Positions 45,697 through 55,595 of a DNA stretch of 64,000 nt are shown one piece after another. A program made the position numbers and the translations under genes. Below the pieces are notes generated by a model. The model ran no database searches and was not told where the DNA came from. It saw nothing but the letters and a program-made list of their open reading frames with translations. Position 1 is the first letter of the stretch, and each line of letters opens with the position of its first letter. The DNA lies in contig NZ_JASJND010000003.1 of NCBI RefSeq assembly GCF_030065535.1, forward strand, positions 1-64,000, given 5' to 3'. Source of the stretch: Microbacterium dauci (GTDB lineage Bacteria; Actinomycetota; Actinomycetes; Actinomycetales; Microbacteriaceae).

Positions 45697-46583
45697 CAGC
45701 CGCGCTCGGCGAGACGGTGCGGTGCGGGCAGGTCGGTGACGTTGATCCCGACCATCGCTTCACCGAGGCCACGCGAGACGTCGGCGATGACCTTCGGGTC
45801 ATCGAAGAAGGTCGTCGCCTTGACGATCGCGGCAGCGCGCTCGGCGGGGTTGCCGCTCTTGAAGATGCCCGACCCGACGAAGACGCCGTCGGCTCCGAGC
45901 TGCATCATCATCGCGGCATCCGCCGGCGTCGCGACACCACCCGCGACGAACAGGACGACCGGCAGCGCGCCGGTCTCGGCGACCTCCGCGACGAGCTCGT
46001 ACGGCGCCTGCAGCTCCTTCGCCGCAACGTAGAGTTCGTCCTTCGACAGCGACGACAGCGCCGCGATCTCGCCGCGGATCTTTCGGATGTGCTTCATCGC
46101 CTCGGAGACGTCGCCGGTGCCGGCCTCGCCCTTGGAGCGGATCATCGCCGCGCCTTCGGTGATGCGGCGGAGCGCTTCGCCCAGGTTCGTCGCACCGCAG
46201 ACGAAGGGGACCGTGTAGCCCCACTTGTCGATGTGATTCACGTAGTCGGCGGGCGAGAGCACCTCGGACTCGTCGATGTAGTCCACGCCGAGCTCTTGGA
46301 GCACCTGGGCCTCGACGAAGTGCCCGATGCGAGCCTTCGCCATCACCGGGATCGAGACGGCCTCGATGATCCCGTCGATCATGTCGGGGTCGCTCATGCG
46401 CGAGACACCGCCCTGCGCACGGATGTCGGCGGGAACGCGCTCGAGCGCCATGACGGCGACGGCACCGGCATCTTCGGCGATCTTGGCCTGGTCGGGGGTG
46501 ACGACGTCCATGATGACGCCGCCCTTGAGCATCTCGGCGAGGCCGCGCTTGACGCGCCCCGTTCCGGTTGAGTTCGTTGGCAT
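45693..46583 (-). CDS. pdxS: Pyridoxal 5'-phosphate synthase, PdxS barrel subunit
   Basis: 296 residues. Makes PLP from ribose-5-phosphate, glyceraldehyde-3-phosphate and ammonia. '[41 protein letters not shown]' and '[27 protein letters not shown]' (catalytic Lys) and 'RTKGEAGTG'-type loop ([18 protein letters not shown]) are present. The ATG at 46583 lies 7 bases after a TAGCTT box, suggesting leaderless expression; divergent from pdxR. Confidence 0.97.
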   Translation of the reverse strand: MPTNSTGTGRVKRGLAEMLKGGVIMDVVTPDQAKIAEDAGAVAVMALERVPADIRAQGGVSRMSDPDMIDGIIEAVSIPVMAKARIGHFVEAQVLQELGVDYIDESEVLSPADYVNHIDKWGYTVPFVCGATNLGEALRRITEGAAMIRSKGEAGTGDVSEAMKHIRKIRGEIAALSSLSKDELYVAAKELQAPYELVAEVAETGALPVVLFVAGGVATPADAAMMMQLGADGVFVGSGIFKSGNPAERAAAIVKATTFFDDPKVIADVSRGLGEAMVGINVTDLPAPHRLAERGW

Positions 46584-46590
46584 AGGCCAA

Positions 46591-46616
46591 AAGCTAGCAT
46601 GTCTCGGACATAGACT
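46591..46616. promoter_or_regulatory. Divergent pdxS/pdxR promoter with palindromic operator
   Basis: In a 40-base gap, a minus-strand TAGCTT (46591-46596) and a plus-strand TAGACT (46611-46616) each stand exactly 7 bases before their start codon. Between them ATGTC-TCG-GACAT (46599-46611) is a perfect inverted repeat, a likely site for PdxR. One bound dimer could cover both -10 boxes. Confidence 0.6.
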
Positions 46617-46623
46617 CGGAGGT

Positions 46624-47961
46624 ATGACGAACGAGCTCCTCGCGATCACCGGCGACACCGCCGCCGAGATCGCCGAGAGCGTCCGCTCGCTCATCGACCG
46701 CGGCATGCTCGCGCCGGGCGCACCGCTCCCACCGGTCCGTACGCTGGCCGACGCGATCGGCGTGAACCGCAACACCGTCGTCGCCGCTTACCGGCAGCTC
46801 GCCGTCGCAGGCACGGTCGAGACCGCAGGACGCGCTGGCACGCGCGTCGCCGCGCGATCAGTCGTGGCACAGGAGGGGTTCGCCGCCGACACCGTCCTCC
46901 GTGACGTCGGAACGGGAAATCCGGACGCAGCTCGGATCCCCGATCCGAGTGCCGCGCTGGCAACCCTCGCCGGACGACCGGTCCTCTACGGCGAGCCGAC
47001 GATCGATCAGGGCCTCGAGCGCTGGGCTGCCGAGTGGATCACCGCCGACCTGCCCCACCGCGACGACGTACGCCTCACGATCACCGGCGGTGCCGTCGAC
47101 GCGCTCGAGCGACTGTTCGCGGGATCCCTGACGCGCGACGACGCGGTCGGCCTCGAAGACCCGTGCTTCCTGTCAGCGCAGCGCACAGTCCGCGTCGGCG
47201 GCTACCGCCCGTTCGCCGTCCCCGTCGACGCCGAGGGGATGACGGTCGATGGACTCCGCGCCGCGCTCGACGCCGGCGTGCGCGCGATCGTCTGCACACC
47301 TCGCGCGCAGAACCCGACCGGGGTGAGCCTCACCGCGTCGCGAGCAGCGGCGCTTCGCGACGTGCTCGCCGCCCACCCGTACGTCCTCGTGATCGAGGAC
47401 GACCACTTCTCGATGCTCTCGAGCGCGCCGTTCCACTCGATCGTCAGCGAGACGCACCGACGCTGGGCGCTGATCCGCTCGGTCTCCAAGTTCCTCGGTC
47501 CCGACATGTGCCTCGCCGTCACGGCGAGCGACCCCGACACCGCGGCTCGACTCGCGGAGCGCCTGAGCCCCGGCTCGACGTGGGTCAGCCACCTCCTGCA
47601 ACGGCTCGTCGTGTCCCTGGTGACCGACGCCGAGGTCACGGCGCAGATCGCGGATGCCGCTCACCACTACCGCACGCGAAACCTCGCCTTCGCCGCTGCG
47701 CTGACGTCGCGCGGCGTGCCGACGACCGCCGGCGATGGCCTGAGCGTCTGGGTTCCCGTCCCCGGTCCTGGTCGCGCGGTCGCGGAGCAACTCATGCGCC
47801 GCGGATGGCTTGCCCGCCCTGGCGAGGAGTTCGTGCTCCGAGACGAGGACGCCGCCCACCACCTGCGGCTGACCGTCCACGACCTGTCCGACACCGATGC
47901 CGAGCGGCTCGCCGCCGACGTCGCCGCTGCCGCGCGATCGCTCGCGCCGATTCGAAAGTGA
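46624..47961 (+). CDS. pdxR: PdxR-type MocR transcription regulator
   Basis: 445 residues. An N-terminal GntR winged helix ([47 protein letters not shown]) is fused to an aminotransferase-like domain with the PLP lysine in [16 protein letters not shown] and the '[10 protein letters not shown]' turn. It faces pdxST and is followed by pdxK, so it likely senses PLP and controls both. GGAGGT touches the start codon, which is too close to act as a normal ribosome site. Confidence 0.9.
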   Translation: MTNELLAITGDTAAEIAESVRSLIDRGMLAPGAPLPPVRTLADAIGVNRNTVVAAYRQLAVAGTVETAGRAGTRVAARSVVAQEGFAADTVLRDVGTGNPDAARIPDPSAALATLAGRPVLYGEPTIDQGLERWAAEWITADLPHRDDVRLTITGGAVDALERLFAGSLTRDDAVGLEDPCFLSAQRTVRVGGYRPFAVPVDAEGMTVDGLRAALDAGVRAIVCTPRAQNPTGVSLTASRAAALRDVLAAHPYVLVIEDDHFSMLSSAPFHSIVSETHRRWALIRSVSKFLGPDMCLAVTASDPDTAARLAERLSPGSTWVSHLLQRLVVSLVTDAEVTAQIADAAHHYRTRNLAFAAALTSRGVPTTAGDGLSVWVPVPGPGRAVAEQLMRRGWLARPGEEFVLRDEDAAHHLRLTVHDLSDTDAERLAADVAAAARSLAPIRK

Positions 47962-47971
47962 AGTCCCGCCC

Positions 47972-48823
47972 GTGAAGATCCTCTCGATCCAGTCCGCCGT
48001 CGCGTATGGTCACGTCGGCAACTCCGCCGCGGTCTTCCCCCTGCAGCGGATCGGCGTCGAAGTCCTCCCGGTCTACACCGTGAACTTCTCGAACCACACC
48101 GGGTACGGCGCGTGGCGCGGCCCGCTCATCAGTCCTTCGGACGTCTCGGACGTCATCACCGGCATCGAGGAGCGCGGCGCGTTCCCCGACATCGACGTGA
48201 TCCTCTCGGGCTACCAGGGCGGCGAGGGCATCGCCGACGTCATCCTCGACGCGGTCGCCCGGGTGAAGGCCGTGAACCCCGACGCGATCTACGCCTGCGA
48301 CCCGGTCATGGGCAATGCCAAGAGCGGATGCTTCGTCGCACCCGCGATCCCGGTCCTGCTGCGCGAGCGCGTCGTCCCGGCCGCAGACCTCATCACGCCC
48401 AACCAGTTCGAGCTCGGCTTCCTCACCGACACCGACCCCGGCGACCTCGAGTCAACGCTCGCATCCGCCGACGCCGCCCGCGCGATGGGCCCTTCGACCG
48501 TGCTGGTGACGAGCGTCGAGCGCCCCGACCGTCCGGAGGGCACGATCGAGATGCTCGCCGTGACGGATGCCGGCGCCTGGATCGTCCGCACGCCGAAGAT
48601 CCCGATGAAGGCGAACGGTTCGGGTGACGTCACTGCGGCACTGTTCACCGCGCACTTCCGGGAGACCGGCGACGCGGCATCAGCGCTCGCGAAGACGACG
48701 TCGAGCGTCTTCGATCTGCTGCAGACCACCTTCGACGCCGGGGCTCGCGAGCTCCAGCTCATCGAGTCGCAGGAGACCTATGCCCACCCGCGGATGCAGT
48801 TCGAGGTCACGCAGGTCCGCTGA
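47972..48823 (+). CDS. pdxY: Pyridoxal kinase
   Basis: 283 residues, ribokinase-like. ILSIQSAVAYGHVGNSAAVFPLQRIG binds pyridoxal; 'VNFSNHTGYGAWRG', 'YACDPVMGNAKSGCFVAP' and 'KANGSGDVTAALFTAHF' (anion hole and catalytic Asp) complete the site. Salvages B6 vitamers to PLP. GTG start 10 bases after the pdxR stop. Confidence 0.95.
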   Translation: MKILSIQSAVAYGHVGNSAAVFPLQRIGVEVLPVYTVNFSNHTGYGAWRGPLISPSDVSDVITGIEERGAFPDIDVILSGYQGGEGIADVILDAVARVKAVNPDAIYACDPVMGNAKSGCFVAPAIPVLLRERVVPAADLITPNQFELGFLTDTDPGDLESTLASADAARAMGPSTVLVTSVERPDRPEGTIEMLAVTDAGAWIVRTPKIPMKANGSGDVTAALFTAHFRETGDAASALAKTTSSVFDLLQTTFDAGARELQLIESQETYAHPRMQFEVTQVR

Positions 48824-49208
48824 GGAGCTCCACCGTACAACGCAGGCCCGGAGCAGCGGCCAATCGGCGATCACCGGTGACAAGTGTCGACCCGACAGCC
48901 TCAGCGAGGGCCACATACATCGCGTCGTACGCCGTCAGGTTCGACCGGAGCTGTACCGCTCGGTGTACGAGCGGCACCATTGGATAGCGCTGGACGGGCA
49001 ACGCGACGAGATCGCGGGCGGCGGCGTCGAATCGCGCGTCGTCGATGTCGCCACTGAGCCACTTTCGGCGAAGAACGGACAGGACCTCGACGTCGAGAAG
49101 CGCGGGCGCGATCATGTCCTCGCTGGCGAGCCGGTCGCGAACGATCCGGCCGTCGACCTCGTCGTCTGCGAGCCCATTCACGATGACGCTGGCGTCAACG
49201 ACGATCAT
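48807..49208 (-). CDS. vapC: VapC-type PIN-domain toxin
   Basis: 133 residues. The four acidic residues of the PIN nuclease site are D5, E41, D95 and D113, in VVDASVIVNGL, LLDVEVLS, LTAYDAMYVALAE and LVTGDRRLAAA. It would cut RNA unless held by VapB. Its start overlaps the antitoxin stop (ATGA) and its 3' end overlaps pdxY by 17 bases. Confidence 0.93.
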   Translation of the reverse strand: MIVVDASVIVNGLADDEVDGRIVRDRLASEDMIAPALLDVEVLSVLRRKWLSGDIDDARFDAAARDLVALPVQRYPMVPLVHRAVQLRSNLTAYDAMYVALAEAVGSTLVTGDRRLAAAPGLRCTVELLSGPA

Positions 49209-49432
49209 GCGTCGCGACCTGCGCGCACGATCTCCGCCGCGTCCTCGAGCCCGATCCTGCCGCCGCGCCGATGGCCGATTCGCGTCCAGAACTCCTCGAC
49301 CGGAGGACGTGCTGCAAGTCGGCCGAGTTCGTCGGCGAGGAACTGTTGCAGGGATTGCCCGCGCGACTGCGCGCGCCGCACGAGTTCCGCGTGCGTCTCC
49401 GCAGGCAGGTCTCGCACGAGGATGTTCGGCAT
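49205..49432 (-). CDS. vapB: VapB/FitA-type antitoxin
   Basis: 75 residues. MPNILVRDLPAETHAELVRRAQSRGQSLQQFL is the ribbon-helix-helix DNA-binding part, and the C-terminal EEFWTRIGHRRGGRIGLEDA should block VapC. A CATAAT box lies 6 bases before the ATG at 49432, suggesting leaderless expression; an ATG at 49447 is an alternative. Confidence 0.9.
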   Translation of the reverse strand: MPNILVRDLPAETHAELVRRAQSRGQSLQQFLADELGRLAARPPVEEFWTRIGHRRGGRIGLEDAAEIVRAGRDA

Positions 49433-49439
49433 GCTTTCA

Positions 49440-49775
49440 TTATGCATGCACGGAACCCTCCGCGTCGGATGGCGCGGGGGACGGGGTTGGGCCGGTCCCG
49501 GGTGTGAGGCGCCGCGGTTCCGGGTAGTCGATTCGCGCGGACGGGACCTCCATGACGACGGCGAGATACCGCACATAGTCCTCATCGGCGTGGGAGAGAA
49601 CTTCCTGTGCCCAGGCGCTGGGATCCTGCCGCGGATCAGTGGCGAGGTCCTTGGTGCCGTAGAACCACCAATGGTGGTCTCCGAGCACCACGAACTGCCG
49701 CGCGGCAGTTCCCATCGTGTCACCCCACCGCAGTGTGGCGAGCGAGATGAAGCCCCAACCTGAGTCGATGATCAT
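49440..49775 (-). CDS. Conserved hypothetical protein
   Basis: 111 residues. MIIDSGWGFISLATLRWGDTMGTAARQFVVLGDHHWWFYGTKDLATDPRQDPSAW is a compact, aromatic-rich domain, and the end is Pro-rich. No recognised domain and no membrane segment. A TAGCGT box lies 6 bases before the ATG. Upstream of vapB in the same direction. Confidence 0.6.
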   Translation of the reverse strand: MIIDSGWGFISLATLRWGDTMGTAARQFVVLGDHHWWFYGTKDLATDPRQDPSAWAQEVLSHADEDYVRYLAVVMEVPSARIDYPEPRRLTPGTGPTPSPAPSDAEGSVHA

Positions 49776-49894
49776 GCGTCGACGCTAGGGGTCACCACCC
49801 TGCCGCGACGCGTGCCACCGAGAACCAGTGGAAGGATCACACGGATCGCCCGGTGGGAGGACCCGACGATCGCTGACGCATGCCGTGCAGCGGG

Positions 49895-50446
49895 TCAGAT
49901 GATCGGCCAGCCGCCCTGGATCGCGTCGCGCACGTCGCCGAGGAGCTGCGGGAGCGCCTTCGTCTTCGCGATGATCGGGAAGAAGTTCGCGTCAGTCGCC
50001 CACCGCGGGACGATGTGCTGGTGCAGGTGGTCGGCGACCCCTGCTCCGGCGACCTCACCCTGGTTCATGCCGAGGTTGAAGCCGTCGCAGCGGGCGACAT
50101 CGCGGAGGACGCGCATCGCAACCTGCGTCAGGGCGCCGATCTCGGCGACCTCTTCGGGCGTGGCCTCGTCGTACGTCGAGAAATGACGGTACGGGCACAC
50201 CAGCAGGTGACCCGAGTTGTACGGGAACAGGTTGAGCAGTACATACGCCGTCTCGCCGCGCGCGACGATGAGTCCCTCTTCGTCGCTCTTGCCCGGCGCC
50301 GCACAGAACGGGCAATCGTGCTTGAGCGGCTCCGGGCCGGCTTGGATGTACGCCATGCGGTGCGGCGTCCAGAGCCGCTGGAAGCCGTCGGGCACGCCTG
50401 CCAGCGTGGCGGCGTCCTCGAGCGGGTGTTCCGTGGCGTCGGTCAC
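49895..50446 (-). CDS. HIT-family nucleotide hydrolase/phosphorylase
   Basis: 183 residues. Zinc ligands CPFC near residue 45 and the histidine triad in [14 protein letters not shown]. '[21 protein letters not shown]' is typical of the actinobacterial Ap4A phosphorylase-like group. GTG start overlaps the thrS stop (GTGA). The exact substrate is unknown. Confidence 0.93.
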   Translation of the reverse strand: MTDATEHPLEDAATLAGVPDGFQRLWTPHRMAYIQAGPEPLKHDCPFCAAPGKSDEEGLIVARGETAYVLLNLFPYNSGHLLVCPYRHFSTYDEATPEEVAEIGALTQVAMRVLRDVARCDGFNLGMNQGEVAGAGVADHLHQHIVPRWATDANFFPIIAKTKALPQLLGDVRDAIQGGWPII

Positions 50447-52461
50447 GCGAGGTCCTCTGCGGTGTTGACCAGCGTGCGAGCGCGAACTGCGTCGACGATC
50501 TTCGCGATCGCGTCGGCGACTGGGATGCCGTTGGTCTGCGAGCCGTCGCGGAAACGGAACGAGACCGTCTCGCCGGAGCGGTCCTGCTCCCCCGCGATCA
50601 ACTGCAGCGGCACCTTCTGGGTCGTGTGGGTGCGGATCTTCTTCGGCATGCGGTCGTCGGAGTGGTCGACCTCGGCACGGATGCCGGCGGCGCGAAGCTG
50701 CGCGATGATGCCGTCGAGGTATGGGGCGTACTCCTCGGCGACGGGGATGCCGACGACCTGGACGGGGGCGAGCCACACCGGGAATGCGCCGGCGTAGTGC
50801 TCGAGCAGGATCGCGAAGAACCGCTCGATCGACCCGAAGAGGGCGCGGTGGATCATGACCGGCCGGTGCTTCTCGCCGTCCGGGCCGGTGTACTCGAGCT
50901 CGAACCGCTCGGGCTGGTTGAAGTCGAGCTGGATGGTCGACATCTGCCAGGTGCGGCCGATCGCGTCGCGGGCCTGCACCGAGATCTTCGGCCCGTAGAA
51001 GGCCGCGCCGCCCGGGTCGGGCACGAGTTCGAGGCCGGAGCCTTCGGCGACCTCGCGGAGCGTCTGTGTCGCTTCGGCCCACAGGGTCTCGTCGCCGATG
51101 AACTTCGGGTTGCCGTCTTCCTTCGTCGACAGCTCGAGGTAGAAGTCGTTCAGACCGTAGTCGCGGAGGGTCTGGAGCACGAACTCGAGGCTGTGCTCGA
51201 GTTCGCCCTTGACCTGGTCGGCGGTCACGTAGATGTGGGTGTCGTCCTGCGTCATGCCGCGCACACGGGTGAGGCCCGCGAGCGTGCCGCTCTTCTCGTA
51301 GCGGTAGACCGACCCGAACTCGGAGAGTCGCAGCGGCAGCTCACGGTAGCTGCGGCCGCGCGAGCGGAAGATCAGGTTGTGGAACGGGCAGTTCATGGGC
51401 TTCAGGTAGTACTCCTGGCCCTCGCGGGAGACGTGCCCGTCGGCATCCACCACCTCGTCGAGCACCATGGGCGGGTACATGCCGTCGGCGTACCACTGCA
51501 GGTGTCCGCTCGTCATGAAGAGGTCGCCCTTAGTGATGTGCGGCGTGTTCACGACCTCGTAGCCGTTGGCGAGCAGCCGCTCGCGCATGTAGCGCTCGAT
51601 CTCGTACCGGATGATGCCGCCCTTGGGGTGGAACACCGAGAGGCCGGGGCCGATCTCGTCCGGGAACGAGAAGAGATCGAGGTCCTTGCCGAGCTTGCGG
51701 TGGTCGCGCTTCGCGGCCTCCTCGAGGCGCTGCTGGTACGCACGCAGCTCATCCTTCGTCGGCCAGGCGGTGCCGTAGATGCGCTGCAGTTGCGGGTTCT
51801 TCTCGCTGCCGCGCCAGTAGGCGCCCGCGACGCGGGTGAGGTCCCAGCCGTTGCCGACCATCCGGGTGCCGGGCACGTGCGGTCCGCGGCAGAGGTCCTT
51901 CCATACCGTCTCGCCGTCGCGGTTCACGTTGTCGTAGATGGTGAGTTCATCGGCGCCGACCTCGACGGAGGCACCCTCTGCGGCATCCGCTCCGGAACCG
52001 GGTCCACCGGCGAGATCGATCAGCTCGAGCTTGAACGGCTCGTCTGCGAGCTCGGCCTTCGCCTCGACCTCGGTGACGACGCGGCGGACGAAGCGCTGGC
52101 CCTCGCGGACGATGCGCTCCATCTCCTTCTTGATGGCCTTGACGTCCTCGGGCGTGAACGGCTCGTCGACGCCGAAGTCGTAGTAGAAGCCGTCGGTGAT
52201 GAAGGGGCCGATGCCGAGGTTCGACTGGGGGCGGACCCTCTGCACGGCCTGTGCGAGCACGTGCGCGGTCGAGTGCCGCAGGATGTTCAACCCGTCCGGG
52301 CTCGACGCGGTGACCGCCTCGACGCCGTCGAGGTCGTCGATCGTCGTGGCGAGATCCTTCAGCTCACCGCGCACGCGGAGCGCGACGACGGAACGATCGG
52401 GGAAGAGGGCGAATCCATCGGCGGGAAGTGCGACATCCGCCGGCGCGATCACATCAGTCAA
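50443..52461 (-). CDS. thrS: Threonyl-tRNA synthetase
   Basis: 672 residues. N-terminal TGS-like part, editing domain ([30 protein letters not shown]; zinc/editing histidines), class II core and C-terminal anticodon domain. The start chosen is TTG at 52461 with GGAGATG 8 bases upstream; the frame stays open further upstream but without good initiation signals. Confidence 0.94.
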   Translation of the reverse strand: MTDVIAPADVALPADGFALFPDRSVVALRVRGELKDLATTIDDLDGVEAVTASSPDGLNILRHSTAHVLAQAVQRVRPQSNLGIGPFITDGFYYDFGVDEPFTPEDVKAIKKEMERIVREGQRFVRRVVTEVEAKAELADEPFKLELIDLAGGPGSGADAAEGASVEVGADELTIYDNVNRDGETVWKDLCRGPHVPGTRMVGNGWDLTRVAGAYWRGSEKNPQLQRIYGTAWPTKDELRAYQQRLEEAAKRDHRKLGKDLDLFSFPDEIGPGLSVFHPKGGIIRYEIERYMRERLLANGYEVVNTPHITKGDLFMTSGHLQWYADGMYPPMVLDEVVDADGHVSREGQEYYLKPMNCPFHNLIFRSRGRSYRELPLRLSEFGSVYRYEKSGTLAGLTRVRGMTQDDTHIYVTADQVKGELEHSLEFVLQTLRDYGLNDFYLELSTKEDGNPKFIGDETLWAEATQTLREVAEGSGLELVPDPGGAAFYGPKISVQARDAIGRTWQMSTIQLDFNQPERFELEYTGPDGEKHRPVMIHRALFGSIERFFAILLEHYAGAFPVWLAPVQVVGIPVAEEYAPYLDGIIAQLRAAGIRAEVDHSDDRMPKKIRTHTTQKVPLQLIAGEQDRSGETVSFRFRDGSQTNGIPVADAIAKIVDAVRARTLVNTAEDLA

Positions 52462-52532
52462 AGGAACATCTCCAGAAAGTGGCTCGCTGTGAATCCTATC
52501 GGCCCTGCACCGGCCCGACGGATGCCGCCCCG

Positions 52533-53189
52533 TCAGAGGTGCTTCAGCGCCTCGCGTCGACTCAGCGGACGCAATGGGTGCGACGCCACGTACGCCTCGA
52601 CCCACTCGGGATCGGCGCGGGCGAGATCACGGAGCGCCCATCCGATCGCTTTCCGGATGAAGAACTCGCCGTCGCCGCGGTTGGGCTCGAGGACAGCAGC
52701 GAGAAGGTCACGGTCGGTGCGGTCACGTCGACCGAGTTGCGAGAGGATCGCGAGCCGACGCAGCCAAAGATCATCGTGCGTGCTCCACCGGAGAACGAGT
52801 ACTCGAGTGGATGCCGCGTCGGCGTCATGCAGCTCGCGGATGCGGCCGCTCAGCTCATCGGTGATGTCCCACCATCGACCGGTGAGCACCATGTGCTCGA
52901 TGAGCGGCACGATCCGCGCATCCCCACGGACAGGTCGCCCAGCGAGCAGCATCATCGCCGCGTAGCGTTCCTCGCGATGCGTCGCGCCATCCCAGAGCTC
53001 GCGGGAGAGCACCAGGAGCGCATCGACGTCCTGTGAGAGGTCTAGCTGCTGCACGAGACGCCGCACCTCGGGCACGCGCACACCGAAGAACGGGAGCGCA
53101 GACTTCATGTACGCCTGCTGGCCCGCGGCGCGCGCCGGGTCGGCGATGCGGCGGAGCCCGCTGCGGATCGACGCCGCGCTCACCGTCAC
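52533..53189 (-). CDS. DNA alkylation repair protein (AlkD-like)
   Basis: 218 residues, HEAT-like helical repeats. AlkD-type glycosylases remove 3- and 7-alkylpurines. [29 protein letters not shown] and '[24 protein letters not shown]' contain the conserved Trp, Asp and Arg of the DNA-contact face. Overlaps the ACT gene by ATGA. Confidence 0.93.
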   Translation of the reverse strand: MTVSAASIRSGLRRIADPARAAGQQAYMKSALPFFGVRVPEVRRLVQQLDLSQDVDALLVLSRELWDGATHREERYAAMMLLAGRPVRGDARIVPLIEHMVLTGRWWDITDELSGRIRELHDADAASTRVLVLRWSTHDDLWLRRLAILSQLGRRDRTDRDLLAAVLEPNRGDGEFFIRKAIGWALRDLARADPEWVEAYVASHPLRPLSRREALKHL

Positions 53190-53698
53190 GCGACGGTGAG
53201 GTCGACTTGGATCTCGCCGGCGAGCTGCTCGAGCGCGGACGTGACTGCAGCGGCATCCGTATCAGCCGGGACACGGAAAGCAACCGTCGCCTCGAACAGC
53301 GTGCCGCCCGCCATCGGCGCCTCGAGGGTGCGACTGCGGAAGGTGTCGATGCTGAGGGCATGGCCCGCGATCGCGGCCGACACGTCGCGAACGATCCCCG
53401 GGCGGTCGTTGCCGAGGACGGTCACCTCGAGCGAGCGCACTGCGGCGGGCGCCGCGTCCGTCGGGTGGCCGCCGTGGATGGTGACGCGGAGCATTCCGTC
53501 GAGCGACGACAGCGCGTCCGTGAGCGCCGCGACACGGTCGTCCGGGATATCGACGAGCACGATCCCGGCGAAGGCGCCGGCGAGCTCGGCGAGTTCGCTG
53601 CGCTCCCAGTTCCCGCCGTGCGCGGTCACCTGCTCCGCGAGTGCATTGACGAGTCCCGGCCGGTCATCGCCGACGACGGTGAGTACGAGGTGCGCCAT
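53186..53698 (-). CDS. Double ACT-domain protein (GcvR-like)
   Basis: 170 residues with two ACT domains: VLTVVGDDRPGLVNALAEQVTAHGGNW near the start and LEVTVLGNDRPGIVRDVSAAIAGHALSIDTF near residue 88. Related to the glycine cleavage repressor family; no DNA-binding motif is seen, so the ligand and target are open. Confidence 0.85.
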   Translation of the reverse strand: MAHLVLTVVGDDRPGLVNALAEQVTAHGGNWERSELAELAGAFAGIVLVDIPDDRVAALTDALSSLDGMLRVTIHGGHPTDAAPAAVRSLEVTVLGNDRPGIVRDVSAAIAGHALSIDTFRSRTLEAPMAGGTLFEATVAFRVPADTDAAAVTSALEQLAGEIQVDLTVA

Positions 53699-53739
53699 GC
53701 CGTGAGCCTACGCCGGATGCCGCGGGCGACGGTGGTTCG

Positions 53740-54087
53740 TCACTCGAAATCCGTCCGCGCGACCGGCGCGAAGATGATGATCGCCGCGCCGAGGAGTGCG
53801 ACGCCCGAGCCCACGTAGTCCCAGAGGGTCGGCGTGAACTTGTCGACGACGATCCCCCATGCAAGGGAGCCAGCGACGAACACGCCGCCGTACGCGGCCA
53901 GCACCCGCCCGAAGTTCGCGTCGGGCTGCAGCGCCGCGATGAAGCCGTACGCGCCGAGTGCGACGATCCCCGCGAGCGCGAAGAGCCAGCCACGGTTCTC
54001 ACGGACGGCCTGCCAGATGAGCCAAGCACCGCCGATCTCCGCGATGGCGGCGAGCACGAAGAGGACGATGATGCGGGCGGTGGTCAT
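53740..54087 (-). CDS. YnfA-family small membrane protein
   Basis: 115 residues with four membrane segments: [60 protein letters not shown] and [19 protein letters not shown]0060/YnfA resembles small multidrug transporters; function not established. It is the last core gene before the integrated element. Confidence 0.92.
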   Translation of the reverse strand: MTTARIIVLFVLAAIAEIGGAWLIWQAVRENRGWLFALAGIVALGAYGFIAALQPDANFGRVLAAYGGVFVAGSLAWGIVVDKFTPTLWDYVGSGVALLGAAIIIFAPVARTDFE

Positions 54088-54131
54088 GCCGTCAGTCTGG
54101 CAGGCAACTGTGTCGGGCCCGTGAAACACGA

Positions 54132-54155
54132 AAACCCCCGGCGAGCCGAGGGTTT
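54132..54155 (-). terminator. Rho-independent terminator, probably of the split tRNA
   Basis: An 11-bp stem (54132-54142 with 54145-54155, one G-U) around a 2-base loop, followed on the minus strand by TTTTCG. It stands just after the tRNA 3' remnant at 54164-54183 and stops transcription before the YnfA gene. Confidence 0.75.
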
Positions 54156-54163
54156 CTTCCGTG

Positions 54164-54183
54164 TGCGCGATACTGGGATCGAA
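54164..54183 (-). other. tRNA 3'-end remnant, probable attachment core (left end of element)
   Basis: On the minus strand the sequence reads TTCGATC (T-loop, 54177-54183), CCAGT (T-stem 3' half), ATCGCGC (acceptor 3' half) and A (54164). No matching T-stem 5' half (ACTGG) lies upstream; the match to a tRNA stops exactly at the T-loop. This is what remains when an element integrates into a tRNA 3' end and carries a copy to repair the gene. The restored tRNA should be at the far end, outside the window. Confidence 0.6.
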
Positions 54184-54267
54184 ACTGTATCCGCGCTACT
54201 GGGCGACACGCCTCATCTCGCCCATAGACATGGCATTCTGCCCCGTATTCTTGCGGTTAGAAGCGAT

Positions 54268-54336
54268 CCAGTGTTAACGTCACTGGACACCACAAGTGGA
54301 CACAGGAACCCACGAGATATTGCACGGTATTGCACG
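54268..54336. repeat. Repeats before the integrase (possible arm-type or excisionase sites)
   Basis: CCAGTG-(7)-CACTGG at 54268-54286 is an inverted repeat; TGGACAC occurs at 54284 and 54297; TATTGCACG occurs at 54318 and 54328, exactly 10 bp apart. They lie between the attachment core and the integrase start, where integrase arms and Xis bind in lambda-like systems. Confidence 0.45.
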
Positions 54337-54354
54337 ACGGGGAGGTGACGGGGC

Positions 54355-55512
54355 ATGGCGAAGCGCAAGCGACGAGAATCGTTCGGGGCGATTCGGAAGC
54401 TCCCGAGCGGCCGCATCCAGGCCTCCTACGTCGGGCCCGATGGTGAGCGCCACAACGCCCCTCAGACCTTCGACACGTTGACCGATGCGCGAGGGTGGCT
54501 CGTCGGACAGCAGGCACAGATCCTCTCCGGCGAATGGTCCCGCGGAGTCACCGAGCTGGCGGAGCAGTCCAAGCGCGGGCGCACAGCCACGTTCGCCGAG
54601 TACGCGGAGGGCTGGATCAGCACACGTACTAATAGGCACGGTGAGCACCTTCGTCCTCGCACCGCCGCCGAGTACCGTCGACTTGTCGCTGGCCCACTCC
54701 TTCCCTTCGCTGGGTTGCGCCTGTCTGCCATCACGTCTGAGGGCGTCCGAAACTGGTACTCGGGGCTCGTGAAGTCCGGGACGAAGACGCAGGCCGCGCG
54801 CTCGTACGAGCTCCTCAAATCGATCCTCACGACCGCGGTGGCCGACGGTCGCATCAAGATCAACCCGTGCCAAGTTCGTGGCGCTGCATCCGCGTCGACA
54901 GGCCGCAAGGTCACTCCCCCGACGTCCGCGGAACTGCAGAAGATCATCGACACGATCACCCCCCGGTTCAAGGCCGCGGTCGTCATGGCTGCTTGGAGCG
55001 GCGTTCGCTACGGCGAGCTCACCGAACTGCGGCGCAAAGACATCGACGTGCTCGAGAGCGACAACGGCGAGAAGGCTGTGGTCGTGAACGTCTCGCGAGG
55101 TGTCACGCAGGTCACCGGGCAAGGGTTCGTGGTCGGTCCAACGAAGTCCGAGGCGGGTGTGCGGAGCATCGTTCTCCCGCCTCACGTGAACGACATCGTG
55201 ATCGCTCACCTGCGGGACCACGTCGCGGCCGGCCCTGAGTCGCTCCTCTTCCCCGCAACGGATGGTGCTGGCCACCTCGGGCAGTCAGCGTTCTACCGGC
55301 ACTGGAATCCGGCGCGTGTGGCGGCGAAGAGACCCGACCTCCCGTGGCACGGCCTGCGTCACTACGGGGCGACGAAAGCGGCTGTCGCCGGCGCGACGTT
55401 GAAGGAGTTGCAGGCGCGGCTCGGTCACTCGACCGTGGTCGCCGCGATGCGTTACCAGCACACTGCTGGCCGCGATGAAGAACTTGCGAGGCGGATGTCC
55501 GAACTCGCATGA
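54355..55512 (+). CDS. int: Tyrosine-type integrase
   Basis: 385 residues. An N-terminal arm-binding region (IRKLPSGRIQASYVGPDGERHNAPQTF), a core-binding SAM-like domain (TFAEYAEGWI...), and the catalytic domain with Arg in WSGVRYGELTEL, Lys in VVGPTKSEAGVRS, His-Arg in LPWHGLRHYGATKAA, His in ARLGHSTVVAAM and Tyr in MRYQHTAG. It inserts and removes the element at the tRNA site. ATG preceded by GGGGAGG. Confidence 0.97.
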   Translation: MAKRKRRESFGAIRKLPSGRIQASYVGPDGERHNAPQTFDTLTDARGWLVGQQAQILSGEWSRGVTELAEQSKRGRTATFAEYAEGWISTRTNRHGEHLRPRTAAEYRRLVAGPLLPFAGLRLSAITSEGVRNWYSGLVKSGTKTQAARSYELLKSILTTAVADGRIKINPCQVRGAASASTGRKVTPPTSAELQKIIDTITPRFKAAVVMAAWSGVRYGELTELRRKDIDVLESDNGEKAVVVNVSRGVTQVTGQGFVVGPTKSEAGVRSIVLPPHVNDIVIAHLRDHVAAGPESLLFPATDGAGHLGQSAFYRHWNPARVAAKRPDLPWHGLRHYGATKAAVAGATLKELQARLGHSTVVAAMRYQHTAGRDEELARRMSELA

Positions 55513-55534
55513 CGTGGCGGCGCCCGCCGCCACG
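55513..55534 (+). terminator. Hairpin after integrase
   Basis: A perfect 9-bp stem CGTGGCGGC-GCCC-GCCGCCACG right after the integrase stop. A weaker CTCGAG-type hairpin follows to about 55575. No T-run, so efficiency is uncertain. Confidence 0.5.
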
Positions 55535-55595
55535 AAAGTGCCCCCGCTCGAGTTGCAGCTCGAACGAGGGCGAGGTCAAGAACTAGGGAGTCCTG

